NCBI GenBank assembly: GCA_016938095.1
Contig: JAFGVG010000120.1
Coordinates: 1 to 11,473, forward strand
Length of the DNA: 11,473 nt
Source of the DNA: Bacteroidales bacterium
GTDB taxonomy: Bacteria; Bacteroidota; Bacteroidia; Bacteroidales; UBA10428
Direction of reading: 5' to 3'
The translations under genes were made by a program, and so were the position numbers. Below are positions 1-6,303 of this stretch, piece by piece (position 1 is the first letter of the stretch; every line of letters begins with the position of its first letter). Under the pieces are notes generated by a model that worked only from the letters and a program-made list of their open reading frames with translations, ran no database searches and was not told the origin of the DNA.

Positions 1-6
1 AGAAAT

Positions 7-142
7 GAAAAAATGAAAAAATGAAAAAATGAAGAAATGAAAGAATAAAGAAATAAAGAAATAAAGAAATAAAGAAATGAAGAAATGAAGAAATGAAGAA
101 ATGAAGAAATGAAGAAATGAAGAAATGAAGAAATGAAGAAAT
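7..142. repeat. Octamer tandem repeat array, unit GAAGAAAT and variants
   Basis: Seventeen consecutive 8-bp units in unbroken register: three GAAAAAAT (7-30), one GAAGAAAT (31-38), one GAAAGAAT (39-46), four AAAGAAAT (47-78) and eight GAAGAAAT (79-142). Positions 1-6 are part of another unit, so the array continues to the left. Like variants are grouped in blocks, which fits growth by slippage or unequal exchange. The array is purine-rich on this strand. The period is not a multiple of three and no gene is encoded, so it is not a coding repeat. It probably varies in copy number between strains (inference). Confidence 0.95.
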
Positions 143-170
143 GAAATAATGTTTAGACAAATTGACTGCA

Positions 171-190
171 AGACCAGAAGACCAGAAGAC
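171..190. repeat. Short tandem repeat AGACCAGA (2.5 copies)
   Basis: Two exact copies of the octamer AGACCAGA (171-178, 179-186) followed by AGAC. It has the same 8-bp period as the larger array to its left but a different sequence. Confidence 0.7.
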
Positions 191-223
191 TAAAAAACCG
201 CATGACTGCATGGCAACTCGAAC

Positions 224-237
224 GAACACCGAACACC
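224..237. repeat. Short tandem repeat GAACACC (2 copies)
   Basis: Two adjacent exact copies of GAACACC (224-230, 231-237), with related degenerate sequence on both sides (CGAA before, CGAAGAGCACC after). Two copies alone could be chance; it is listed because it sits among other short-period repeats. Confidence 0.45.
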
Positions 238-270
238 GATTTTCGAAGAGCACCCAATGCCCGACACCCT

Positions 271-302
271 ATTTCTTCATTTTTTCATCCCTTCATTGCT
301 TC
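271..302. repeat. Inverted, in-register copy of the octamer array (ATTTCTTC type)
   Basis: Four consecutive octamers: ATTTCTTC, ATTTTTTC, ATCCCTTC and ATTGCTTC. A degenerate fifth (ATTATTTA) follows to position 310. The first is the exact reverse complement of GAAGAAAT and the second of GAAAAAAT, the two main units of the array at 7-142. The other two keep the ATnnnTTC frame. The two arrays could therefore pair as arms of a long imperfect hairpin with a loop of about 128 bases. Confidence 0.85.
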
Positions 303-381
303 ATTATTTATAACCCTATCAAACCAATCAAACGCCAAACTGAACATCGAATTCCAAACCTCAAATCCCACCTCCCAACAC

Positions 382-415
382 ATCCAGTATCCAGTATCCA
401 GTAACCAGTAACCAG
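382..415. repeat. Heptamer tandem repeat ATCCAGT/AACCAGT
   Basis: Three exact ATCCAGT units (382-402), then AACCAGT (403-409) and AACCAG (410-415), all in one 7-bp register. The array ends 9 bp before the ATG of the TauE/SafE gene at 425, so it occupies the place where a ribosome binding site and leader would lie. Copy-number change here would alter the leader of that gene. Confidence 0.9.
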
Positions 416-424
416 CTCACCACC

Positions 425-793
425 ATGTCTTTCAACGATATCCTCATATTAGCACTTATAGGCCTTTCAGCCGGCATTGTATCGGGACTTCTGGGTGTGG
501 GCGGTGCCATCATTATTGTTCCTGCCCTGGTATTTTTCTTTGGTCTTACCCAGCACCAGGCCCAGGGCACAAGTCTTGGCATTCTGTTGCTTCCGATAGG
601 CTTTCTGGCATTCTGGAATTATTATAAACAGGGTTATGTTAACTTTAAGATTGCCATTGTGGTTGCCCTGGCCTTTTTCATTGGCGGTTACCTTGGCTCG
701 GTGTTGGCAGTGCGTTTACCCGAGAGAACACTTAAAATTGCCTTTGGCATATTGATTGTATTCTTGGGAATCAGGATGATATTCAAAAAATAA
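425..793 (+). CDS. Half-length TauE/SafE family membrane permease
   Basis: A 122-residue, very hydrophobic inner-membrane protein. The segment at residues 17-37 (GIVSGLLGVGGAIIIVP) and the QGTSLG motif near 47-52 are typical of the TauE/SafE (DUF81) family, whose members are proposed exporters of sulfite, sulfoacetate or other small anions. Hydrophobic segments lie at about 5-37, 47-65, 73-95 and 102-119, ending with a basic RMIFKK tail. Full-length family members have about 240-270 residues and two copies of this unit; this one has a single copy and a clean stop, so it would have to act as a dimer. There is no downstream frame to suggest a broken longer gene: the M20 gene starts 15 bp later on the same strand. 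The substrate cannot be told from sequence. The start is the first ATG after the heptamer repeats. Confidence 0.85.
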   Translation: MSFNDILILALIGLSAGIVSGLLGVGGAIIIVPALVFFFGLTQHQAQGTSLGILLLPIGFLAFWNYYKQGYVNFKIAIVVALAFFIGGYLGSVLAVRLPERTLKIAFGILIVFLGIRMIFKK

Positions 794-808
794 CGTAATA
801 TCCGGAAA

Positions 809-2017
809 ATGGATCTTCGTCAAAAAATCAAACGATTGGCTGCCGCTCATTATGATGATGCAGTGGGAATACGCCGGCACATTCATCGCTTTCCCGAATT
901 ATCGTATGAAGAATACAATACCTCGGCTTACCTTCAGGAACAATTGCGTAGCATTGGCATCCCTTTTAAATCGGGGTACCTTAAAAATGGCATTGTTGCC
1001 ACCATCGAAGGCAAAAAGGCGACACGTAAAGCTTATTCACAAAGGGTTGTCGCCCTTCGTGCGGAAATGGACGCTTTACCTATCGTCGAGAAAAACGACA
1101 TCCCTTTTAAATCGGAAAACCACGGTAAGATGCATGCCTGCGGACACGATATGCATATGGCAGCGCTATTGGGTGCAGCCATGATGCTGAACGAGCTTCG
1201 TGCATCGGTGAAGGGAACTGTTATGCTGATATTTCAACCGGGTGAGGAAAAGCTTCCGGGCGGAGCTGATCAAATGATCAGGGAAGGAATTTTTGCTGAT
1301 CTGAAACCTTCGGTGGTCATCGGACAGCATGTACTATCGGGCATGTACACAGGCACGGTGGGCTACCGCCCGGGTGTATACATGGCTTCGTCCGATGAGA
1401 TATACCTGAACGTTAAGGGTAAGGGCGGTCACGGAGGTGTTCCGCATCAGATGATCGATCCTGTGTTAATTACAGCACATATTATTGTTGCATTGCAGCA
1501 GGTGGTCAGTCGTAATGCCAATGCAGCCACGCCAACGGTGCTTTCGTTTGGCAAAATACATGCCCCGGGCACCACAAACGTGGTCCCCGATGAGGTATTT
1601 GTCGAAGGTACTTTCAGAACCATGAATGAAACCTGGCGGCATGATGCGCATGAGAAAATTGTTAAAATTGCAGGATCTATTGCTTCAGGCATGGGAGGCA
1701 GCTGCGAAGTTACCATAACCCATGGTTACCCGATGCTGGAAAACAACGAAGCTTACACGCAAAGGGCTATGCAGTATTCCCGACAGCTACTTGGCGATGA
1801 TAAGGTACTGGATATGGATCTGCGAATGACCTCCGACGACTTTGCCTATTATTCCCAACAGTTTCCGGCCATCTTTTATAGGTTTGGCACTACCGATGCC
1901 GATAATAAATACCTTTCACCGGTGCACACTGCTCACTACATGGCCGATGAAAAGTCGCTTGAAACAGCAATGGCCAACCTGGCCTGGCTGACCATATCTT
2001 TTCTTGCAGACGAGTGA
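809..2017 (+). CDS. M20 family metallo-amidohydrolase (hippurate / IAA-amino acid hydrolase type)
   Basis: A 402-residue cytoplasmic enzyme of peptidase family M20, subfamily D, predicted to hydrolyse the amide bond of N-acyl amino acids or related conjugates with a two-metal centre. Visible motifs are RAEMDALP (84-91), HACGHDMH (109-116) with metal ligands Cys111 and His113, PGEE (144-147) with the general-base and metal glutamates, GQH (172-174), and VHTAHY (372-377) with the C-terminal ligand His373. The region around KGKGGHGG (203-210) belongs to the inserted dimerisation domain. Length is normal for the family and no signal peptide is seen. It follows the TauE/SafE gene after 15 bp and is probably cotranscribed with it, so the exporter might handle a product or substrate of this enzyme (inference). 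The exact acyl group and amino acid cannot be predicted. Confidence 0.93.
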   Translation: MDLRQKIKRLAAAHYDDAVGIRRHIHRFPELSYEEYNTSAYLQEQLRSIGIPFKSGYLKNGIVATIEGKKATRKAYSQRVVALRAEMDALPIVEKNDIPFKSENHGKMHACGHDMHMAALLGAAMMLNELRASVKGTVMLIFQPGEEKLPGGADQMIREGIFADLKPSVVIGQHVLSGMYTGTVGYRPGVYMASSDEIYLNVKGKGGHGGVPHQMIDPVLITAHIIVALQQVVSRNANAATPTVLSFGKIHAPGTTNVVPDEVFVEGTFRTMNETWRHDAHEKIVKIAGSIASGMGGSCEVTITHGYPMLENNEAYTQRAMQYSRQLLGDDKVLDMDLRMTSDDFAYYSQQFPAIFYRFGTTDADNKYLSPVHTAHYMADEKSLETAMANLAWLTISFLADE

Positions 2018-2056
2018 GTGCTATCCATAAGGGGAATGTTAACATGATTATTTTCT

Positions 2057-2087
2057 TTTGTGCATTTGAATTATTCCATTAAATTTG
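2057..2087 (+). promoter_or_regulatory. Bacteroidota-type promoter for the ferredoxin gene
   Basis: TTTG at 2057-2060 and TAAATTTG at 2080-2087 are separated by exactly 19 bases. This matches the -33 TTTG / -7 TAnnTTTG consensus of the primary sigma factor of Bacteroidota. Transcription would begin near 2093, about 20 bases before the ferredoxin ATG at 2114. Confidence 0.75.
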
Positions 2088-2113
2088 GCTGTTTAACGAT
2101 AAAATTTTAGGTT

Positions 2114-2281
2114 ATGGCTTATGTAATTAGTAACGAATGTACTGCTTGCGGCACATGCTTGCCCGAATGTCCTTCCGAAGCTATCAGCGAGGGAGATATT
2201 TACAAAATTGATCCTGATAAGTGCATCGATTGTGGAGCTTGTGCTGATGTTTGTCCGGTAGAAGCTATCAGCCCGGCCTGA
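2114..2281 (+). CDS. 2[4Fe-4S] ferredoxin, clostridial type
   Basis: A 55-residue small electron carrier. It holds two complete CxxCxxCxxxCP cluster motifs: Cys9, 12, 15, 19 and Cys37, 40, 43, 47. Each cluster takes three cysteines from one motif and the last from the other in this family. The size and the twofold internal repeat (PSEAIS after the first motif, PVEAIS after the second) are those of classic low-potential bacterial ferredoxins. It probably shuttles electrons for oxidoreductases such as pyruvate:ferredoxin oxidoreductase, and possibly for radical SAM enzymes, though no partner is encoded nearby. It has its own promoter (2057-2087) and hairpin terminator (2311-2349), so it seems to be a single-gene transcript. 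The start at 2114 is the only ATG consistent with the promoter, and the leader has no clear Shine-Dalgarno sequence. Confidence 0.96.
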   Translation: MAYVISNECTACGTCLPECPSEAISEGDIYKIDPDKCIDCGACADVCPVEAISPA

Positions 2282-2310
2282 TATAATACATTCAAATTAC
2301 GCTTTTCTTT

Positions 2311-2349
2311 GCCCTTCAGGTGGTTTTCCCCTGAAGGGCTGTGTTTTTT
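2311..2349 (+). terminator. Rho-independent terminator after the ferredoxin gene
   Basis: A perfect 10-bp stem, GCCCTTCAGG (2311-2320) with CCTGAAGGGC (2330-2339), closes a 9-base loop and is followed by TGTG and six T (2344-2349). The T run ends only 10 bases before the ATG of the thioesterase gene at 2360. Confidence 0.88.
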
Positions 2350-2359
2350 ATGACCATCC

Positions 2360-3106
2360 ATGGAAGCAAAAACCTACCAGCCGGTTTGGCGTGAAAATTT
2401 CCGTGTGCGTTCGTCCGACATTGGTCTTAATTTTGTCATGCGCATGAGTAGTGTTTGCAGTTATTTCCAGGAAATAGCGGGCAGGCATGCCAACCACCTC
2501 GATGTGGGGTACCATTTCATGCAGCAGTCGGGGAAAGTTTGGGTGTTATCACGTCTGTATGTCAATGTTCTGAGGTATCCCCAATGGGGGCAGGAGTTTT
2601 TTGCGGAAACCTGGCCCCTGGGTGCCGAGCGGATCTTTTTCAGACGCGATCACCGGATTGGTGTCGGGGACGAAACATATATCAATGCAGCATCTTATTG
2701 GATATTACTCGACCTTAACAGTCGCAGACCTTCTTCGGTTGAAATCGACGAAACGGTTTTGAAAACCAATGCAGGAAAATTTGCCATGGAATTACCCGCC
2801 AATGGTTTCCCGGTTGTTACGTCAGCACCTTGTGAAATACACAGGGTGAAATACAGCGATCTCGATCAGAACCGGCATGTGAATAACGCCAGGTATGTGG
2901 AATGGATTTTCGACTTGCTCGATCAGGAACTACTTGAGCATAAAATACCCACTCATTTTGCCATAGAATACAAACATGAGGTTAAGTCGGGTGACAGTGT
3001 TACACTGTGTATCGATAAAACAAATAATCAACCGCTCACCTATGCCGTGGAAGGCAGTCTTGATGATGCAAAAAAGGTATGCCTGAAAGCTAAAATTGTT
3101 TTCTGA
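2360..3106 (+). CDS. Acyl-ACP thioesterase
   Basis: A 248-residue double-hotdog enzyme of the FatA/FatB-like acyl-ACP thioesterase family, which releases free fatty acids from acyl carrier protein in the cytoplasm. Its C-terminal hotdog carries YSDLDQNRHVNNARYVEW (165-182), the family signature with a D-x-N-x-H triad (Asp169, Asn171, His173). Further on, EYKHEV (203-208) aligns with the plant EYRREC motif. Glu207 is kept while the plant cysteine is Val208, as expected if that cysteine is not essential. The N-terminal hotdog (about 10-130) includes the substrate-pocket strand around VWVLSRLYVNV (60-70). Length is standard for bacterial members. The chain length of the substrate cannot be read from the sequence. 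No separate promoter was found; it starts right after the ferredoxin terminator and may depend on read-through. It converges on recA with 15 bp between the stops. Confidence 0.92.
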   Translation: MEAKTYQPVWRENFRVRSSDIGLNFVMRMSSVCSYFQEIAGRHANHLDVGYHFMQQSGKVWVLSRLYVNVLRYPQWGQEFFAETWPLGAERIFFRRDHRIGVGDETYINAASYWILLDLNSRRPSSVEIDETVLKTNAGKFAMELPANGFPVVTSAPCEIHRVKYSDLDQNRHVNNARYVEWIFDLLDQELLEHKIPTHFAIEYKHEVKSGDSVTLCIDKTNNQPLTYAVEGSLDDAKKVCLKAKIVF

Positions 3107-3121
3107 GCCCGCCCGGGCACT

Positions 3122-4135
3122 TTATTGTTTCAGTTTGGCAATAATCTTTTTTTCGATTTCTTCAGCCAGCTCGGGATTATCAGAAAGTAATTGTTTAACA
3201 GCATCCCGTCCTTGTCCCAGACGGGTTTCACCGTAACTAAACCATGAGCCGCTTTTTTTGACAATTTCCTGTTCAGTGGCTATGTCAATAATTTCGCCAA
3301 TGCGTGAAATGCCCTCGCCATACATGATATCGAATTCGGCTTTGCGGAATGGGGGTGCCAGCTTATTTTTTACAATTTTAACTTTGGTACGGTTGCCGAA
3401 CACTTCTTCACCTTCCTTAATTTGATTGATACGGCGGATGTCGACACGGACAGAAGCGTAAAACTTGAGTGCATTTCCACCAGTGGTGGTCTCCGGATTT
3501 CCAAACATCACGCCAATTTTCTCACGCAGCTGGTTAATAAAAACACAGCATGTATTGGTTTTGCTGATGGTGGCGGTTAGTTTACGCAATGCCTGCGACA
3601 TAAGCCGGGCATGTAAGCCGAGCTTTGAGTCGCCCATTTCGCCTTCAATTTCGGCTTTTGGGGTAAGCGCAGCAACAGAGTCGATCACAATGATGTCAAT
3701 GGCTCCCGAACGAATCAGGTGATCGGCAATTTCAAGCGCCTGTTCACCGTTATCGGGTTGTGAAATCAGCAGGTTTTCGATATCAACACCCAGTTTTTGG
3801 GCATAGGTGCTGTCGAAAGCATGCTCGGCATCGATAAATGCAGCAATTCCGCCGGTTTTTTGTGCCTGGGCAATGGCATGTATGGCCAATGTAGTTTTAC
3901 CCGATGACTCGGGACCAAAGATTTCAACCACCCTGCCACGCGGATAACCGCCAACACCAAGCGCAATGTCAAGCGCAATGGACCCCGAAGGGATTATCCC
4001 AACCGTTACCACGGCATGGTCGCCCAGTTTCATGATAGCGCCTTTGCCAAAGTCCTTTTCAATTTTACCAAGTGTTGTTTCAAGCGATTTGAGCTTTTCT
4101 TTACGGATATCGTCGAGGGTTGCTTCTTTTGCCAT
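3122..4135 (-). CDS. recA: RecA recombinase
   Basis: A 337-residue DNA strand-exchange ATPase that forms filaments on single-stranded DNA for homologous recombination and triggers SOS-type repressor cleavage. Features in order: N-terminal polymerisation helix (about 1-33); Walker A GPESSGKT (74-81); catalytic Glu104 in DAEHA; Walker B IIVIDS (148-153); loop L1 near 163-172; loop L2 around EKIGVMFGNPETTTGG (205-220); C-terminal domain from about 270. It ends in a lysine-rich helix (EEIEKKIIAKLKQ) and lacks the long acidic tail seen in E. coli RecA. It is the second gene after bcp, 11 bp downstream, and is probably cotranscribed. No LexA box was recognised upstream, and Bacteroidota often lack a classic SOS operator. 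Confidence 0.99.
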   Translation of the reverse strand: MAKEATLDDIRKEKLKSLETTLGKIEKDFGKGAIMKLGDHAVVTVGIIPSGSIALDIALGVGGYPRGRVVEIFGPESSGKTTLAIHAIAQAQKTGGIAAFIDAEHAFDSTYAQKLGVDIENLLISQPDNGEQALEIADHLIRSGAIDIIVIDSVAALTPKAEIEGEMGDSKLGLHARLMSQALRKLTATISKTNTCCVFINQLREKIGVMFGNPETTTGGNALKFYASVRVDIRRINQIKEGEEVFGNRTKVKIVKNKLAPPFRKAEFDIMYGEGISRIGEIIDIATEQEIVKKSGSWFSYGETRLGQGRDAVKQLLSDNPELAEEIEKKIIAKLKQ

Positions 4136-4146
4136 TATATAGTTTA

Positions 4147-4614
4147 TTAATTGATTCCCAGTTCTTCAAGGATCTGACGGGTATGATCGCCGGTGTTCAC
4201 CTTGCTGATGACTTTCAGAATTTTGCCCAACTCGTCAATGACATAGGTGGTTCTTAATACCCCCATGTATTTTTTGCCGTACATGTTCTTTTCCCCCCAA
4301 ACTCCATAAGCGTTCAGGATAACAGCGCCGGGATCGGCAATCAGGCTAAAAGGTAAATCGTACTTATCTCTGAACTTTGCATGAGATTGCTCACTGTCGG
4401 GGCTCACCCCCACAATGGCAAATCCCCTCTTCAAAAGATCGTTGTAATTATCCCTCAGGTTACAGGCCTCAGTCGTGCATCCGGGGGTGTTATCCTTGGG
4501 ATAGAAATACAAAACAACCTTTTTTCCTTTAAAATCGTCCAGGCTCACCATGTTACCGTCCTGGTCCTTTCCTTTAAACATGGGCGCCAAAGCGCCTTCT
4601 TTTAATAGTTCCAT
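4147..4614 (-). CDS. bcp: Thiol peroxidase of the Bcp/PrxQ peroxiredoxin family
   Basis: A 155-residue cytoplasmic peroxiredoxin that reduces hydrogen peroxide and organic hydroperoxides using thioredoxin. Peroxidatic Cys46 lies in NTPGCTTEAC, and Cys51, five residues on, is the resolving cysteine of the Bcp/PrxQ type. Arg121 in LRTTYVID is the usual active-site arginine. Length is typical. The gene stands first in an apparent bcp-recA unit (11 bp gap); the same pairing is familiar in Bacteroides and ties peroxide defence to DNA repair. The 209-bp divergent region shared with the TPR gene must hold its promoter, but only a degenerate TAATTTG (one base short of TAnnTTTG) about 35 bases upstream was seen, with no good -33 element. 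Confidence 0.97.
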   Translation of the reverse strand: MELLKEGALAPMFKGKDQDGNMVSLDDFKGKKVVLYFYPKDNTPGCTTEACNLRDNYNDLLKRGFAIVGVSPDSEQSHAKFRDKYDLPFSLIADPGAVILNAYGVWGEKNMYGKKYMGVLRTTYVIDELGKILKVISKVNTGDHTRQILEELGIN

Positions 4615-4769
4615 AATGTTCCGATTGAGTAAAAATACAAATTACGAATTGATCATTCCTACATTTTCACTGAATTAATTTCAGTAATATATTAACAGGT
4701 AAGCAGGGTGTTTGTTTGATAGCATATCGAGGTTTATAGTTCTCTTTCGGCGGCATTATTTTTTTTATG

Positions 4770-4799
4770 TTGGCCTTTTGCTACATACCATTATCTTTG
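4770..4799 (+). promoter_or_regulatory. Probable Bacteroidota-type promoter for the TPR gene
   Basis: TATCTTTG at 4792-4799 is an exact TAnnTTTG -7 element. Counting back 19 bases gives GTTG at 4769-4772, three of four matches to the -33 TTTG. Transcription would begin near 4805. This places the upstream in-frame ATG at 4767 outside the transcript and favours the start at 4824. Confidence 0.5.
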
Positions 4800-4823
4800 A
4801 AAGTCAAACCAGCAATTTTTATT

Positions 4824-5747
4824 ATGTCGCTTTTTGTTGATGTATACGAAGTACTGAGTAACCGACTGAAGTCGGAGTTCCTGGGACTGATTGAACGTGA
4901 AAAAGGCGTTTACGACCGCTCAATTCGCCGGATTTGCGATGTTTGCAAAAACTACATTGGCTATGGCGAATTGCGTTACGATAAGATGGAAGACGCTATC
5001 AGCCGGTTGCTGGAAGAAGGTATCCAGGGAAAACCTTTCTTAACGCTTTTATATGCCATCTTACATGAATCGCTCGATGAAGATGAAGCAGCATTGGAGC
5101 ACTTAAAATCTTTTGCAGCTTCAGATATGGCCTCACCTTTCAGGAATGAACTTGCTGATTTCATGACCCTGGGAAGATTTGCCACACTTGAGGATTACAA
5201 CCTGCTCGAAGAGGCGGCCACCATACTCATGGAGCGATACAGCACCGAAGAGGATATAAACGATATATTGTCGAATCTATACCTGAAAGTCGAACACGAT
5301 GAATATATCCCTGTATTTCAGCGTTTACTTGTCCGTGCAAAGGAAAAATATCCCGATAACGTGGTGCTCGAAGGTTTCGAGGGTTTTATCAATACCAAGG
5401 GAAAAGATTACCGAAAGGCACTTGAGTCCTTTATGGCCGTGAAAGATAAAGTTGAGCAGGACAAGGAGAACACTTATTTTCACTTTAATATGGCCACTGC
5501 CTGGAATAATATTGCCGGGTGTTACCTTAAACTGGGCGATTTGGCTGCCACACTCGTAAGTTGCGAAACGGCTTTGCAACACGAACAACAATCGGAGGAT
5601 TATAAAGTTGGTCCGGCACTGCTTTATAAAAAAGCAGAAGCCCTTTTGCTTTCCGGTGAAAAAGATCAGGCTTCGGTAATCGTTAAGCTGTTGCTCGATG
5701 AAAATGCACAGGATGAGAAAGCGCTGGAGTTAAAAGGTATGTTATAG
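4824..5747 (+). CDS. TPR-repeat protein of unknown function
   Basis: A 307-residue, acidic, largely helical protein that I cannot assign to a named family. The C-terminal half carries helix-turn-helix pairs of tetratricopeptide type, at about 183-211 (VLEGFEGFIN..KDYRKALESF), 223-256 (MATAWNNIAGCYLKLGDLAATLVSCETAL) and 265-298 (ALLYKKAEALLLSGEKDQASVIVKLLL). The N-terminal 170 residues look like degenerate helical repeats of the same sort. There is no signal peptide or membrane segment, so it is probably a cytoplasmic scaffold. The frame stays open to an ATG at 4767, but those 19 extra residues are hydrophobic and atypical, and a promoter-like element lies inside that stretch, so 4824 (MSLFVDVYEV) is the better start. 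It is divergent from bcp and seems to be monocistronic. Confidence 0.85.
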   Translation: MSLFVDVYEVLSNRLKSEFLGLIEREKGVYDRSIRRICDVCKNYIGYGELRYDKMEDAISRLLEEGIQGKPFLTLLYAILHESLDEDEAALEHLKSFAASDMASPFRNELADFMTLGRFATLEDYNLLEEAATILMERYSTEEDINDILSNLYLKVEHDEYIPVFQRLLVRAKEKYPDNVVLEGFEGFINTKGKDYRKALESFMAVKDKVEQDKENTYFHFNMATAWNNIAGCYLKLGDLAATLVSCETALQHEQQSEDYKVGPALLYKKAEALLLSGEKDQASVIVKLLLDENAQDEKALELKGML

Positions 5748-5796
5748 CAAACAACCTTTCAGCTAAAGTCTTTATGATCATCGACCGTTACCTATT

Positions 5797-6303
5797 TCAA
5801 CCAATGCTGGTATTTTCCACCCATTTCCGGTATTCTTCCTCAAAGTTAGGCGTAAAAACCTCTTTATTCAGGTGCTGCTGTATTTCGGATCGCGACCAGT
5901 AACGACCATCGGCTAATTCATGCTTGTCGGTTTTTAAGGTGCCGTCGTACCGTGTTAAAAAACAATAAACCAATTCGCGCTCGATATCTGATTCCCAAAT
6001 ATAGCGGGCAATCAGGGTGGCTTTGAAATTGCTTATCCCAATTTCTTCCAGGGCTTCGCGCTCCAGACTGGTGTCCACGCTTTCGCCAAAAGCTACATGC
6101 CCGCCGACGGCTGTATCCCATTTGCCAGGCTGAACAACTTTGTTTTCGGGCCTTTTTTGCAGGAAGATTTCACCTTTTTTGTTGATTACATGCAAATGCA
6201 CAACCGGGTGCAGGTAGTTCTTATTGGCATGGCAATGGCTTCGCGGTGCTTTACCAATAATCTCTCCCTCTTCGTTCACCAAAGGTAACCATTCTTCTTT
6301 CAT
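5797..6303 (-). CDS. Nudix hydrolase, YfcD / IPP isomerase-like
   Basis: A 168-residue cytoplasmic Nudix enzyme. The full Nudix box GX5EX7REUXEEXGU spans residues 68-90 (Gly68, Glu74, Arg82-Glu83, Glu86-Glu87, Gly89), so the metal-binding pyrophosphohydrolase helix is intact. The N-terminus (VNEEGEIIGKAPRSHCH), the PGKWDTAVGGHV segment and the late FTPNFEEEY recall E. coli YfcD and isopentenyl-diphosphate isomerase-like Nudix proteins. The natural substrate of that group is not well defined. Its ATG overlaps the TGA of the upstream peptidase gene by four bases (ATGA at 6303-6300), so the two are almost certainly translated from one message. It converges on the TPR gene with no obvious terminator in the 49 bp between. 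Confidence 0.93.
   Translation of the reverse strand: MKEEWLPLVNEEGEIIGKAPRSHCHANKNYLHPVVHLHVINKKGEIFLQKRPENKVVQPGKWDTAVGGHVAFGESVDTSLEREALEEIGISNFKATLIARYIWESDIERELVYCFLTRYDGTLKTDKHELADGRYWSRSEIQQHLNKEVFTPNFEEEYRKWVENTSIG

Larger units (their letters stand above)
1..424. other. Gene-poor, repeat-rich intergenic region
   Basis: No reading frame here looks like a real protein. The open frames inside it (about 70-80 codons) have low-complexity content and run through the repeats. The stretch is a patchwork of short-period direct repeats: an octamer array (7-142), AGACCAGA (171-190), GAACACC (224-237), an inverted octamer array (271-302) and ATCCAGT/AACCAGT (382-415). The left edge of the window cuts the first array, so the true extent and the upstream neighbour are unknown. 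No Bacteroidota-type promoter (TTTG...TAnnTTTG) was found for the gene starting at 425. Confidence 0.75.

Noticed and set aside
1..142. CRISPR array
   Set aside because: The units are 8 bp and directly adjacent, with no spacers and no cas genes nearby.
162..411. Two overlapping open frames of 69-80 codons before the TauE gene
   Set aside because: They run through short tandem repeats, have low-complexity composition and no promoter or recognisable domain.
3107..3121. Bidirectional terminator between thioesterase and recA
   Set aside because: GCCCGCCCGGGC can form only a 4-bp stem with a tiny loop, and no proper T run follows on either strand.
4767..4823. Upstream start giving a 326-residue TPR protein
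   Set aside because: The extra 19 residues are hydrophobic and a promoter-like GTTG-N19-TATCTTTG element lies inside the stretch, so 4824 is preferred.
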